DNA of 64,000 nt from Sarcophilus harrisii. Taxonomy: Eukaryota; Chordata; Mammalia; Dasyuromorphia; Dasyuridae. Shown here in pieces: positions 1-10,660 of the stretch. A model generated the notes under the pieces. That model did no database searches. It was not told the origin of the DNA and saw only the letters and a list, made by a program, of their open reading frames with translations. Location: positions 131,306,304 through 131,370,303 of the forward strand of contig NC_045429.1 in assembly GCF_902635505.1 (NCBI RefSeq), in the 5' to 3' direction. Each line of letters begins with the position of its first letter. Within the stretch, counting starts at the first letter, position 1. The translations under genes were made by a program, and so were the position numbers.

Positions 1-119
1 CCGGGGCTCAGGGAAGTGAGTGATTCCATTCAAAGGGGCCAGAGCAAAATTGAGATAAGAGCCTAATTATTTGGCTCCCAGTGCACGTCCATAAAAGATT
101 GTGAGTTCTGTTCTCAGTA

Positions 120-660
120 GGGGAACAAGCCTCTTGTGTATTGGGTTCAATCAAATAACTAGATAGCCTTAGGCTTGTTTGTGCTTATTAACCATTCTTC
201 CAGTACCCAGTATTTCCCTTTTTGCTCTTGTAATTTCATCTTTTCAACTCTGAGACTCAGATAACTCTTTAAAATTAATTTAGTAGTTTAGAGAAGTTTT
301 AGGATCTGTTTTGGAGCTCCAACAATGAAACTATAAATACTTGATGTGCTTTGAGTATTAATTTAATTTCTCACCTTTAATTCCAAACAGAACTGTTGCT
401 TTTTTTGCTACTTTCTTTATTCAATTCACACTCTAGATCTGTTTACTTTGGGGTACTTGAGCAACATTCTTGAGAAAATATTATTTCTCATAAAAACTTA
501 ATATTTTAGAATTATACATTTGGGGTATGGAGGAGGTTTATTCCAAATAACTATCAGGTAAATATTAGTGTATTGATTGTAATGTCAATTACAATTTTTT
601 AAGATCATAAGAAAATTTGTTTAAAAAAAAAGAAAACTTGTGATTATTAGACTCTTATTG
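120..660. repeat. Duplicon segment A, copy 1
   Basis: Non-coding DNA that aligns by eye with 10020-10660 and, for its second half, with 11080-11340. Shared stretches include 'ggggtac' followed by 'gagcaac' (about 455-475), then a block around 'gaaaatattatttc' and 'cataaaa', and a tail with 'aatgtcaa'. It probably belongs to the unit whose duplication made the receptor cluster. Confidence 0.6.
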
Positions 661-1149
661 AATTGATAGTAGTAGATACTAAGTGACCTGACTGATTGAT
701 TGATCAATGACAATGAGTATTTATACCTACCAATGGAAGATCTGCAAGATCCATAGCATATAAAGCATGATTAAAAATTCATTAATAATTCTTTGGTGTT
801 TACTTCTATTATCAAAGTGTTTTATTTTCCAAATCCTTTTTCTGCATTACCCTAAGGTATTATGACCTTAAAATATTTATAGGATCATGGGAATTTGAAA
901 GTGAAAGAGATCTTGAAGATGGTCTAAACTCCTTACATATTTAAAAACTGAGAAATGACTTTCTTAAAGTTTTTTTTAACAACAGAGCTCAATGTGTTTT
1001 GAGCTTCCTGGTATCATATGAAGTTCAAATATATATGTATAACATGCAAAATGTGTCCATATCTATATGTATTCACAGACACACGTGAAAATGTAAATAA
1101 TTTCATTTACTAATGTCTTGATTTTAAAAGTATTAACAATTTCTTAATA
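661..1149. other. No gene seen; AT-rich with old MIR-like fragment
   Basis: AT-rich sequence without a convincing reading frame. Positions 870-965 ('aggatcatggga' through 'aaaaactgagaaatgac') look like a decayed MIR/THER relative that recurs near 10885 and 11750, each time downstream of duplicon segment A. Confidence 0.4.
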
Positions 1150-1300
1150 ATATTGATGGATAATGTGAAAATAGGTTTTGCATGATTTTCTATGTACAAT
1201 TAATATTTTATTACTTGCCTTGTGGGGGAGAGATTAGAGGAAGGGAGAGCATGTGGAACTCAAAAAATTTTTTTAATTTTTAAAATAAATAATTTTTTGA
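1150..1300 (+). mobile_element. L1 3'-UTR remnant
   Basis: The order 'gtacaatt', 'ttgccttg', purine-rich 'gggggagagattagagg', 'ggaactcaaaa' and an A-rich end matches the better-preserved L1 3' ends in this window (for example 5580-5760). Confidence 0.5.
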
Positions 1301-1329
1301 AAATTGCTTTGAAAAGTATTCCACATCAG

Positions 1330-1690
1330 CTGAATGATTGCCTACTCTGCAATATTTTACATATTACTTCATTTAAGTCACATAAGAATACTGAAACAGA
1401 TGAGAATATTATTATTTCCACTTTTCAGATGTGGAAATGGAGTCATTGTAAAAAAGTGAATAGGATGCTACTTTTGGATTCAGGAAGGCCAGGTTCAAAA
1501 ACTACTTCAGATGTTTACTAGGAATATGGTGTTGGGCAAGACACAATTTTTCTGATCCTCAGTTTCTTATTTGTAAAATCAGAATCATATTAGCACCCCA
1601 TGTGAGGCAGTTTGTAAGAATCAAATGAGATAATATGTGCAAATTGTAAGATGCTCTATAAATCAGAATTATTAAATTTTTTACAAACAT
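1330..1690 (+). repeat. MIR/THER-type SINE remnant
   Basis: Contains the MIR-type order 'cctcagtttcttatttgtaa', 'aaatgagataatatgtgcaa' and 'gatgctctataaat'. The first 120 bases look like a second, more decayed copy. Confidence 0.6.
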
Positions 1691-1779
1691 GCTATCTTTG
1701 AGTTAAGAACCCAATTATTAGACGATGTTCAAAGCTAGCAAATACAGTAAGTGAACTACGTTTCTACTTATATACTTAG

Positions 1780-2190
1780 TAGAAATTAAAAGATATCTTT
1801 TCCCTAAAAGAAATTACAGCCTAATTGGAGGTGATAAGACAGGTAGAAAGTGATAGGATCAAGGGAAGTAGCTAGACAAAGTGGTATTTTAAAAAATCAA
1901 AGAAAATCCTGGGAGTTGAGAGAAGGCTTTAGGAAAGAGATAGCATCCAAGAGAAGCCTTGAAGACTGAAGGTTTTCAACAACCAGAGGTCTGACAGGAC
2001 TTTGATTCAGGCATGGGGAACAGCTTACATCATTGTTTAGAGGGAGAAAGTACAGGAGGAGATCCAAAATCAGTGAGTAATCCAGTTTTTCTAAAACAGT
2101 TTCAGAAAAGAATTGCTCTAAGATAAAGTCATCTGGAGCCAGATGGTATAAGGCCAACCTACGTGAGAAACCTTGCTCAGACCCCATCTG
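1780..2190. repeat. Old interspersed repeat, family uncertain (MAR1-like)
   Basis: Resembles the internal part of the repeat at 55436-55700 ('ggaagtagctag', 'gccttgaagactgaagg'). The open stretch on the opposite strand here (1897-2187) has no recognisable domain and is probably chance. Confidence 0.35.
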
Positions 2191-2214
2191 TACTAAGTTT
2201 TGTTTCCGGTTCTA

Positions 2215-3310
2215 TAGGCCACAGTTTTATAAGTTTATTATTTATGTTAACATCCTTTTTTACATTTTGAGTTCCAAATTCTCTCCCTCCATTCCTCTCA
2301 CTGCAAAGGCAAACAATATGATATCAATTATACTTGTGAAATCATGCAAAACTTATTTCTGTATTAGCTATATTAAAAAAAAAAGAAAATAAGAAAATTA
2401 TACTTCAATTTGCAATCACGGTTCATCAGTTTTCTCTCTGGAGGAGAACAGCACTTTTTCCCCATGAGTCCTTTGGAATTCTCTTGGATTACTTTATTGA
2501 TGAAAGTAGCCAAGTTTTTCACAGTTGATCATCACCACAATGTTGCTGTAACTATGTACAATGATCCAGTTCACCTTATTTCACTTTGTATTAGTTCATA
2601 TAGGTTTTGTCTATATTTTTCAAAAACCACATCCCCTAGTGATTATATGAGAGTACTCATCATAATCATAGGCCACAACTTGTTCAGCCATTCCCCAGTT
2701 GATGACCATCTCCTTGATTTCCAATTCCTTGTTACCACAAAAAGTTTTATTACCACATGTAGCTCTTTTCCCTTTTTCTTTGATCTCTTTGGAATACAGA
2801 TCTAGTAGTGGTATTGCTGGGTAAAATGGTATGCATAGTTTTATAGCCCTTTGCTATAATTGTTTTCCAGAATGGTTAGATCAGCTCACAACTCTACCAA
2901 CAGTTCTTTTGAATACCAATTTTTTTCTATCATACTTTCTAGCATTTGTCATTTCTTATAGGTGTGAAATAGTACCTCAGAGTTATTTTAATTTCCATTT
3001 CTCTAATCAATCATGATTTAAAGCATTTTTATATGATTATCAATAGCTTTGATTTCTTCTGAAAATTTCCTGTTCCTACCCTTTAATTGTTTATCAACTA
3101 GAGGATGACTCTCATTTTTATAAATTTGACAGTCTAAAATTTGAGAAATAGTCTTTATCAGATAAATTTGTTATAAAATGTTTGATATTACTTTATTGTC
3201 TATGATATCTTTAAGCAAAATGTAGTTTCCCTGCTTATCTCTTTTGATTAGGTCTCTTTTTGCTTTTGTTTTGTCTGACATCATGATTGCTACCCTTGCT
3301 TTACATGGTT
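2215..3310 (-). mobile_element. L1 3' end, old subfamily, reverse orientation
   Basis: Reads as the reverse complement of the L1 ORF2 C-terminal region plus 3' UTR. The blocks 'cagccattccccagttgatg', 'tttgatctctttggaata' and 'gaatggttagatcagctcac' correspond to the better-preserved L1 region at 46127-47107. Reading frames are destroyed. Open stretches on the + strand (2410-2805, 2831-3016) are antisense shadows. Confidence 0.75.
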
Positions 3311-3715
3311 TTAAAAGGACATAAATAATCTGAAGCATGTTCAGAAGAACTCAGTCAGAACAATGAAAGATACTGATTCCATATGACATAAAGACCAGCT
3401 GAAGAAATGGGGCATGTTTCTCTTAAAGAAGAGAACCCTTAGATGCATTTCAAGTATCTGAAGTATTGTCACGTGAAAGAAAGATTGGAATTATTCTGTT
3501 CGATGTCAGAACAGAACCCCCCTCAAAGCTGACTAGAGATTATGCAAAGGTAAATTTAGGCATGATGTCAGAAAAAAACTCAACAAGCAGAGCCATCCAA
3601 AAGTGAAACAGAGTTCCCCTTCCTCAATCGTTTTCATTCATGGTCAGATTTAGGTATGTCCTAGTGAGGATTCCTAGTTTAGTGAGCCACTAAGGTCTCT
3701 TGTAATTCTAAATCG
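3310..3715 (+). mobile_element. L3/CR1-like LINE 3' region
   Basis: The order of blocks ('ccatatgacataaagacc', 'agaagagaacccttag', 'tctgttcgatgtcagaacag', 'gatttaggtatgtcctag', 'ctaaggtctcttgtaattct') matches the 3' end I recall for mammalian L3/CR1 elements, which finishes near '...ccaactctaagattct'. The family call is from memory. Confidence 0.5.
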
Positions 3716-3935
3716 GATTCAGCAGGAAACCAGCATTTGTACAGCTCCTGCCCTGTGCCAGGCACTGTGCTGAGTGATTTTTATAAATGTTATCCCATTT
3801 GGTCCTCACAACAATCCAGTGATGTAGGTGCTATTAGGATCCCCATTTCTGGAAGCAAACAGGGTTAAGTGACTTGCACAGCTGCATCTGATCTCAGAGC
3901 TCCCTCCAGTGCACTACCAGCTGCCTCAATCTCTA
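3715..3935. repeat. MIR/MAR1-like SINE remnant
   Basis: 'ccagcatttgtacagctcct', 'gccaggcactgtgctgag', 'ggtcctcacaacaatcc' and 'gggttaagtgacttgcacag' are the landmarks of a MAR1/MIR-type repeat, here carrying internal deletions. Confidence 0.55.
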
Positions 3936-4139
3936 ATTAGTAAATGATCCTATAAACTAAAGGGAGACGCTGGAAGTTTTGGAGCAAAAATGATCTAAGA
4001 AGCAACAGAGGCTGGATTTACAATGAGAAAAACCTGGGAAAAACATTTCCCAACTCTCCCAGTTACTGTGCATCCTCAAGCATCTCACTAAGTTTTCCTC
4101 ACTGGTTTAAAAAAAAAAAAAAAAAGTGAATCCTACGTG

Positions 4140-4990
4140 CGGGGGAAGCCTGTTAGGAAGAAGGAAGCAAGAACCGTGGAAAGGACGGGTTATAGGCCAG
4201 GAGATCGGGGATGGGGCCTGAACTAGGAAGGTGAAAGGGTGGAAATAAAGGAACAGATGGGAGAGATTCAATAGGCTTCAGTAACTGACTGGGTGAGAGG
4301 AGGAGGAGCAAGAATGAGGAAAGGCTCAAAGTGAGTTTGGGTCTTTTTAAAACAAAGATGCCCCTGGGGTCATACCAATCATACTTCTGGATGATTTGCT
4401 ACATCAGCTGCTTCCTTCTGACAGGAAAGGTTCCAGCTGCTGAGAATCAGGCAGCTGGTGGAAGAAAGAAGACAAAGGGAAGAGTGAAGGGCCCCTCTAT
4501 GTTCTCCCAAACTCTTATTGCTTTTTGTAACAGTCTCAAATCCTCATAGGTAGTAGCATCCCAGGTAGGAAGAACATCCTGAAGACACCAGATTAGAACA
4601 TTCCATTTTTATCTAACTCATTCCTTTTCATCTCCTCTCTCACTTTAAGTTTCTACTTTGAAATAAAGTTTTCCACAAGCCTAATCTAAAACCCCTTTTC
4701 CCTAGAGCTCCATAGAGGAGTTTTGTCCTAAAAAAAAACACAGAAATAATTATTGGCACCTAAAAGTGGAAATCATTGAAGAAAGGCATGTCTAGTTGAG
4801 GTCTGAGACCATCTGCAAGTGAAGGAATGCCTCCAAATGTCCCAGATCCTCAGGGCTCTGCCTTTCTTCTAAATCACATTCAACGTTGGAGGAAAAAAAG
4901 GGTTTGTTTTTTTGTCATGTGAAAACTGTCCAACTTTGAGTTGTACAGTTGAAAAGAAACAGAGATCTTCTAGTTTAACTCCCTCATTTT
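4140..4990. repeat. Duplicon segment B upstream of receptor 1
   Basis: Paralogous to DNA upstream of the third receptor. 4560-4690 aligns with 24545-24660 ('tttgaaataaag' in both), 4790-4910 with 24770-24895 ('aatgcc.ccaaatgtc', 'ggctctgccttt' against 'gaggttctgccttt', 'gtcatgtgaaaactg' against 'gtcacatgaaaactg'). No protein-coding exon is recognised. The conservation may mark an untranslated 5' exon or only shared ancestry. Confidence 0.6.
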
Positions 4991-5099
4991 CTTGCTAAAG
5001 AAACACAGAAAGGTAAATAACAGTAACTCAGTGATTGAAACAGGACAAGTTTCTCTCCTAGTCTAGCACCCTTCAAAGAAGCTTTAGTAATATGTTTGC

Positions 5100-5469
5100 A
5101 ATCATATCTAGATGTAGCTTTATTGTCATATCAAGTGACATGTCATAACAGTGAGATGTGAAGTCACAGAATTAAAAATGCAAAGGAGAATAACATTTTC
5201 GTAGAGAGAAAAAATCATCAGCAATTAGGTATCCAGTGACAGTGTACTGTAAAGAAATTATTGGCTGGGTATTAAGGGTGTGATACTCAAAAGGCTCTTT
5301 TCTCCTGTTCATTTTCCCCTGAGGCGTTTCTCTTTTTCAAGGAGGAGAGAAATCCTGGTGGTGGTGAAGAGGGAAAGATGAGATGCTTTGGGAATACAGC
5401 TGCCTTGCTAAAACAGAACAAAAGATCAATTGACATGTGCTGTAATGAAAAGAAATATTTTACATCAAT
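5100..5469. other. No gene seen
   Basis: Moderately AT-rich DNA between duplicon segment B and an L1 tail. A 62-codon frame on the - strand (5287-5475) has no recognisable features. No repeat could be named. Confidence 0.4.
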
Positions 5470-5765
5470 GCACATATGTAACCTACATCAATTTGCTTAC
5501 TGTCTTTGAGCAAGGGAGAGGGAAAAAATGAAAGGAAAAATTTGAACTCAAAAAAATTTTAAACGAATGTTTAAAATTGTCTTTCCACATATGTTTAGAA
5601 GAATTGTACATGTTTAACCTATATCAAATTGCTTGCTGTCTTGAGGAGAAGGGAAGGGAGAAGGAGGAAGAAAAATTTGGAACACAAGGTTTTGTAGAGG
5701 TGAATGTTGAAAACTATCTTTGCATGTATTTGGAAAAATAAAATGCTATTTTAAAAAACTGTCTT
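5470..5765 (+). mobile_element. Two L1 3'-UTR tails in a row
   Basis: The module 'acctatatcaaattgcttgc', a purine-rich stretch, 'ggaacacaaggtttt', 'aaaactatctttgcatgtat' and an A-rich end occurs twice (5470-5570 and 5575-5765). It matches the 3' end of the L1 at 17696-18975. Confidence 0.65.
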
Positions 5766-5931
5766 CCCATGTAATTAGAAAAATATTATTTAAAAAGAAA
5801 TTCAATCCAGCTTTTTCTGACTAGAGGACTAACATTAATTACTATACTATATAAATAATCACTAAGGTCCCTTCAAACTCTAAATCCCATGAATCTGTTT
5901 TGTTTTTTTTTCTTTCAAAAACTAAATAGTC

Positions 5932-5996
5932 TCTATACACACTATTTTCCATCTCTGCTGGCAGGTTTAAGGAAAAGAATTGATGAATTTTAGATA
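5932..5996 (+). promoter_or_regulatory. 3' splice site and 5' leader of receptor 1
   Basis: A pyrimidine-rich stretch ends in 'tctgctggcag' with AG at 5963-5964, followed by a 32-base leader to the ATG at 5997. The same arrangement ('tctgc..acag' or '..gcag', then a leader ending 'ataATGG') precedes the other two receptors. This supports an upstream noncoding exon and fixes the start codon. The upstream exon itself was not located. Confidence 0.7.
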
Positions 5997-6962
5997 ATGG
6001 AGAAGCCTCCAACTATTGTCAATTCTCCAGAGTCTACATCAGATGCCCATATCCAGGTGAATGGGTCCTTCTTGAAATCACCTTCAACAGAAGATGTTTC
6101 AGTCTATGTTTCTCTGCTTATCTCCATATTGGGAACAACTGGCAATGGACTTGTCATCTGGTATCTCATCTTCTACTTCAAGAAGAACTCTTTTATTGTC
6201 TACATCCTCCACCTCTCAATGGCTGACTTAACTTTCCTACTTTGTACTTCTACCAATACTATAGTTCACATGATTTATTCCAAGAATCACTCAATCAGGC
6301 TACAATTATTTGACTTCATCTTCTGCGAGCTGATTCTGTTTGGCTACAATACTGGCCTCTACCTCCTGACAGCCATCAGCGTGGAGAGATGTCTGTCAGT
6401 TCTTTACCCTATTTGGTATCAATGCCAGCGCCCAAAGCACCAATCTGCAGTGGTCTGCACCTTGCTGTGGGCACTCTCCATTTTTGTGACCTGGTTAGAA
6501 GGCTTTTTCTGTTTTCAGGATACATTTCCCAGATTCCCCTTTAGACCCTGTGCTGTTGTGAAAGTATTTTTGCTTATCTTGAACTTTCTTGTGTTTGCCC
6601 CTCTCATGGTCTTCTCAAGCTTGACCCTCTTCATCAAGGTCATCTGCAACCTGAAGCACCGCCAGCCGACCAAGCTTTACATCATCATCATCACTACAGT
6701 CATTCTGTTTCTCGTCTTTGCCATGCCTTTGAGAGTCTTGCTGATGTTATTTGATTTTCAGGATGAAAACTATGAATTCCTATCGCTGTTATTTACATAT
6801 TTGAATCTGTTATCTTGTATTAATAGTACCATCAACCCAATTGTCTATTTGGTGGTTGGTCGGTTTAGGGGGCAAAAATCCAAGAAGACCTTGAGAGATA
6901 CACTGCAAAGGGTTTTTGAGGATAAGTTCTGTTCCTCTGAGAGAGAGAAGGCAGCACTCTAA
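5997..6962 (+). CDS. MRGPRH-like: Mas-related G-protein-coupled receptor, MRGPRH/MAS1-like (receptor 1)
   Basis: Intact 321-residue class A GPCR of the MAS/MRGPR family, a plasma-membrane receptor whose ligand cannot be read from sequence. Visible: N-glycosylation site N22-G-S; TM1 about 36-58 with N50; TM2 'LSMADL' with D77; TM3 ending 'ERC' at 130-132, the family's form of DRY; 'LYPIWYQCQRPKHQS' at 136-150; TM6 'FAMPLRV' at 241-247, lacking the usual toggle-switch tryptophan; TM7 'NPIVY' at 280-284; a basic C-tail. C172 and C185 could form the TM4-ECL2 disulfide known in MRGPRs; the classical TM3 cysteine is absent. 'QPTKLY' and 'FAMP' point to MRGPRH/MAS1 rather than MRGPRX (comparison from memory). 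The ATG follows a conserved splice acceptor and matches the start in both paralogues. Length is normal for the family. First of three tandem copies. Confidence 0.93.
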   Translation: MEKPPTIVNSPESTSDAHIQVNGSFLKSPSTEDVSVYVSLLISILGTTGNGLVIWYLIFYFKKNSFIVYILHLSMADLTFLLCTSTNTIVHMIYSKNHSIRLQLFDFIFCELILFGYNTGLYLLTAISVERCLSVLYPIWYQCQRPKHQSAVVCTLLWALSIFVTWLEGFFCFQDTFPRFPFRPCAVVKVFLLILNFLVFAPLMVFSSLTLFIKVICNLKHRQPTKLYIIIITTVILFLVFAMPLRVLLMLFDFQDENYEFLSLLFTYLNLLSCINSTINPIVYLVVGRFRGQKSKKTLRDTLQRVFEDKFCSSEREKAAL

Positions 6963-7044
6963 TTTCAGTGCTATTCAATGGGGCAGCCTTAAAGGAGCAA
7001 GCAGCTCAGAAAATAATTACAAGAGTGATTTGCCTTAAGCATAG
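6963..7044 (+). other. 3' flank of receptor 1
   Basis: Short unique stretch between the stop codon and the first L2 fragment. No canonical AATAAA occurs here, so the true 3' end lies further on or uses a variant signal. Confidence 0.4.
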
Positions 7045-7169
7045 ATATGACCATGTCACTCCAATAGTTCTGTTGCATCTATGGTCATAAAAACACAAAC
7101 TCCACTGTTTTGCTTTTAAAACTCTTTCCAAATTTATTACCTAGTATTCTTTTTCCACATGTGGATAGA

Positions 7170-7400
7170 TTGCCAGATCAGCAGTCGTCAGAAAGGAGTT
7201 ATGAGTTCAAATGTAGCCTCAGACTCTTACAAGCTATGTGACTTTGGGCAGGTCACTTAACCCTGTTTGCCTCAGTTTCTCATCTATAAAATGAGTGGGA
7301 GAATGAAAGGCAAACCCTGTATTAACTTTTCCAAGGAAACCTCAAATAGGATTAGAGTCAGACATGACTCAAGAGGACTGAAGAATTCCCTGAATTTTGT
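7170..7400 (+). mobile_element. tRNA-derived SINE with long 3' tail
   Basis: Contains 'gggcaggtcacttaaccctg', 'tgcctcagtttctcatctat' and a tail related to 'ccaaggaaacctcaaatagg' and 'gagtcagacatgactcaa'. Same subfamily as 17040-17285 and 23722-23970. It splits the L2 element. Confidence 0.65.
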
Positions 7401-8029
7401 GATCCAACTTAAACTTGTCCCTCACATAGGACCTTTTACCACACATCTCCTATTTCTGATATGTATTCCTTTGCCTCATAGGATCCCTTTCTTTCTTCAA
7501 GACCCAGCTCAATCACATTTTCTCCATGAAGTCTTTTCTGATTCTACTCCCTATTCCTCAGCTGCTAGTACCTGCCCTCCCAATATATCTTGTAACTACT
7601 TTGCATTTTTTTGTTTATTCTCTTTATGTTTTTTTCTATATAGGCAATAGGGATAGGGAGGATGGGTACTGGCCCTGTGATTTCTTTGATATAAGGAATT
7701 CTTAGACAGAAAATGCCTTCTACTAATGCAAGCTGGCATTTTTTTTTTTCGTGAAACAATCTTAGAAAGTTCCCAGGACCTTAAGAGATAAAGTCCTAGT
7801 CCTATAGCCAGGAGGTGACAGAGATTGAGCTTTAACACGCATATTCTTGGCTTTCAAGGCTGTTGTTGCTGTCCACCATACTATATTGCCTCTTTCTTTA
7901 TTCAGAAAACACTTAACATAGGTCAGGGTTGTCTCCCCTGTTGGAATGCAAGGTCTCTGAAAGTCAGCATCTTTTCACTCGCTGTATCTGTCTCCACACA
8001 CCTAACACAGAGTTGGGCATATTTGTCCT

Positions 8030-8130
8030 AGTTCATTTGTTTCAGTCACCTCTGACTCTTCATGAGACCCTTTGAAGTTTTCCTGGCAAAAATTCTGGAG
8101 TGGTTTACCATCTCATTCTCCAGGTGTGGC
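8030..8130 (-). mobile_element. SINE 3' part, reverse
   Basis: Reverse complement of the long SINE tail ('tctgactcttcatgagaccc', 'ttcctggcaaaaattctgga', 'tggtttaccatctcattctc'), inserted into the L2 tail between 'ttgggcat' and 'gtgtggcat'. Confidence 0.6.
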
Positions 8131-8159
8131 ATATAATAAGGCACTTAATCAATGTTGGG

Positions 8160-8674
8160 AGGATAAAATAAGATCATATTTGTAAAGTGTTTTATAAACT
8201 TCAAAGTATAAATACTAGCTATGACCACTACTACTACTATGTAAAATATATTACATATATATATGGACAATTTTGGAAAGAAAAAACTTTGAAAGACTTA
8301 AAAACGCTGATCAAAGGACTGGCACGCCAGACCTATGATGAAGCATGTTACTCATTTCTGAGTTTTTCTTGAAAAGGAAATTTATTATTTTATGTTGAAT
8401 CTTCTCTTATGGTCTACTGTTACATGGCAATGTTTTTTTTTTTTTTCTCTTCCCATTTTTGTATTTAAGGGCTAATTTTTTTAATTACCAAAAAAAAAGT
8501 ATGAGGTGATTTTTTCATATTGAGAGTTTGGTGGCTGAAGGAAATAGAAAAAGAACTTAAAATTATAAAATACAAGTATGAAGAAACACAGTATTCAAAG
8601 ATATAAAATGTTAAGAGCACTAACTTTAAGACTGAGAAGCTTTTGCCTTCAATTTGTCTATCTAGATATCTGTT
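8160..8674. other. MIR tail, then AT-rich DNA without a gene
   Basis: 8160-8245 is a MIR tail ('gtaaagtgttttataaac', then CTA/ACT repeats). The remainder is AT-rich with T runs near 8432 and A runs near 8490. Short open frames on either strand have no recognisable features. Confidence 0.4.
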
Positions 8675-9115
8675 TTCTGTTGTGGCCGTCAATTGTTTCA
8701 GTGGTGTCCAACTCTTCATGATCCCAATTGGGTTTTCTATGCACAAATTCTGGAGTGATTCACCATTTCTTTCTCCAGCTCTTTTTTTTTTTTTTTTGTG
8801 GGGGGGGGGGGGGGGAAGAGCAGCTGAGGCAACTGGGGTTAAGTGACTTGCCCAAGGTCACACAGCTAGGAAGGATTAAGTGTCTGAAGTTGGATTTGAA
8901 CTCAGATCCTCCTGACTTCAGGGCTGGTGCTCTATCCACTGCGCTACCTAGCTTCCCCTCTTCAGCTCATTTTTACAGATAAAAAACTTGAAGCAAACAG
9001 GGTTAAGTGAGTTGCTTTGGGTAACACAACTAGTTAAGAATTTGAGGCTGGATTGGAACTCAGTTCTTCCTGGCCCCAGAACCAGTGCTCTCTCTACTTC
9101 ACTAACCAGCTGCCT
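8675..9115 (-). mobile_element. Older SINE split by a younger SINE
   Basis: The outer SINE reads in reverse at 8675-8780 ('ggtgtccaactcttcatgat', 'ctggagtgattcaccatt') and resumes at 8957-9115 ('gggttaagtgagttgctttg', 'ccagtgctctctctacttca'). 'ctccagctc' before and 'cttcagctc' after the inner element look like its target duplication. Confidence 0.7.
8781..8956 (-). mobile_element. WALLSI/WSINE-type SINE, inner copy
   Basis: Reverse-strand tRNA-derived SINE: 'ggggttaagtgacttgccca', 'acagctaggaagg', 'gatcctcctgacttcagggc', 'tctatccactgcgctaccta' (inverted box A). Its A tail appears as a T run at about 8782-8796, followed directly by an unusual run of about 18 G. Confidence 0.85.
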
Positions 9116-10019
9116 TGTTTGTACTTCTATCTATCTGTCTTCATTTTAGTCCTATTCAAGATCAAAGGAGAACAACCAATCATAAAATATCTTAACTGGC
9201 TTTTTAAAAAATTTCACTTAAATTTAGCCATCTAAGAATTTCAGAAATAATTTTTCCAGACAATCATTCTGTGTCCTGACTACATTTTTTTTAAAGAGTA
9301 GCTGTGCCTCATGGGGTAGGGGTGAGGGACTGTTGGAGAGCAAGAAGCAAAATGATTCCAGCTTCAACCATCTGAGGGGCTGCCTCCAATCCAAGGTCCT
9401 CTAATGTCCAGAACAACACATAGAGTTTTTGCTGAAAAGAGATTTCAAATCCCACAGGACACAGACACCGGGATTGTTGCCAGATTTGATATTAGCCTAG
9501 AAAGGCTTCAAAAACCTTCTTGAGTCATTCCATTTAAACATCTTGCTTCCACAGAGAACAAAAAGATCTCGTTTGTTCCATCAAGTGCTCTTTGGGATGA
9601 TACGGTCTGAAGAGTGAATGAGCTTTTTGAGCAGTTCCCAGTAAAAAAAAAAAAACACCTGTCTAAACTGACAATTACTCAGTTACACTGGCATCCCCAT
9701 CCTCCCAAGAAGCTGTCTGCAGAGAGAAAAGCAAGTGGTTGGAGGAAAACTCAAGACTGGACAGGATTCTTGACTGTAAGTTCACATTCAATTCATCCCT
9801 ATTTCATAGCAGAAGAGGACCTGAGATCTCCCTCTAAATTTACTCAAAGAAGGGAACTGAGGCTAAGGGAAACGAGGCAGAGGATGAGAGGTCTGTGGGA
9901 GAAGCGTTCAATCCACCCAATATCGAGGACAGAGTTAGACAAAAGCCTAGTGTCCAGGTTTTCATACTAAGGTTCCTGCTTCTCTTCCATGGGAAGAACA
10001 CTCTGACCTAGTTCTGACC
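9116..10019. other. No gene seen downstream of receptor 1
   Basis: Apparently single-copy DNA. The 118-codon frame at 9614-9970 (+) has no recognisable domain and no splice or codon support. I do not call it a gene. Confidence 0.45.
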
Positions 10020-10660
10020 ATAAAGGAGCCTCTTTAGCGCATTGGCAATCATGCACCCATTGGCATCTTGGGCTTATTTATGTATATCAACTTCCTCTTC
10101 CTGAGATATTGGTATTGTGTCAATTTATCTTCCTCTTCCCATCTATAATTTCATTTTTTCAATGCTCTGAGTCTCAGCCAATTCTGTAAAGCTAAGGTAC
10201 TAAGTTAGAAAAGTTAGAGTTCCATTTAGGATTTCATAGATCCTTGTTGGGTTGGCATGTTAATTTAATTTTCATTAATTTTTCATTTTCCTCACTAACT
10301 ATTGTTGTCCTTATAGGTTCTTCTTCCTTAGCACACAGTATTAGTCATGCACACTGGGGTACATAAGCAACTTTCCCAGTCAGTCAATAAAGCATTTATT
10401 AAGTGCCTATTAGGTGTCAGGCACTCTGCTAAATTCTGGGAATACAAAGAAATACAAAAGACAGTTTCTGCCCTCAAGGAGTTCACAATTCTCAAGAAAA
10501 TATTATTTCCCATAAAACTTTTATATTTTAAAAATATCCATTTGGAATTTGTATTCCAAGTAAATCATAGCAGACAAATATCAACATACTGATTTCAATG
10601 TCAAAACTTACAAGGGTATTAGAAAATGGGTTACTATTAGATCTCCATGTATGTACATCC
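10020..10660. repeat. Duplicon segment A, copy 2
   Basis: Aligns with 120-660: 'gagtctcag' near 10170 against 'gagactcag' near 250; 'ggggtacataagcaac' against 'ggggtacttgagcaac'; 'gaaaatattatttcccat' against 'gaaaatattatttctcat'. A MAR1-like repeat inserted at about 10376-10494 interrupts the alignment. Confidence 0.65.
10376..10494 (+). repeat. MAR1-like repeat inserted in duplicon
   Basis: 'caataaagcatttattaagt', 'ctattaggtgtcaggcactc', 'gggaatacaaagaaatacaa', 'tctgccctcaaggagttcac'. It is absent from the paralogous position near 470, so it inserted after the duplication. Family name uncertain. Confidence 0.65.

Larger units (their letters stand above)
7045..8160 (+). mobile_element. L2 LINE 3' end, broken by SINE insertions
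   Basis: L2 pieces in order: 'gaccatgtcactcc' (7045-7165), 'ttcaagacccagctcaatca' and 'ccatgaagtcttttctgatt' (7401-7640), 'gttggaatgcaaggtctctg' and 'cacctaacacagag' (7885-8025), ending in 'cacttaatcaatgttgg' (near 8157). Interrupted by a SINE at 7170-7400, a MIR-like block at 7650-7880 and a reverse SINE at 8030-8130. Reading frames here (7267-7650, 7825-8031) are repeat-derived. Confidence 0.7.

Noticed and set aside
2410-2805. 131-codon frame rich in aromatic residues
   Set aside because: Antisense of an L1 3' end.
9614-9970. 118-codon frame downstream of receptor 1
   Set aside because: No recognisable domain, no Kozak or splice context, composition like its surroundings.
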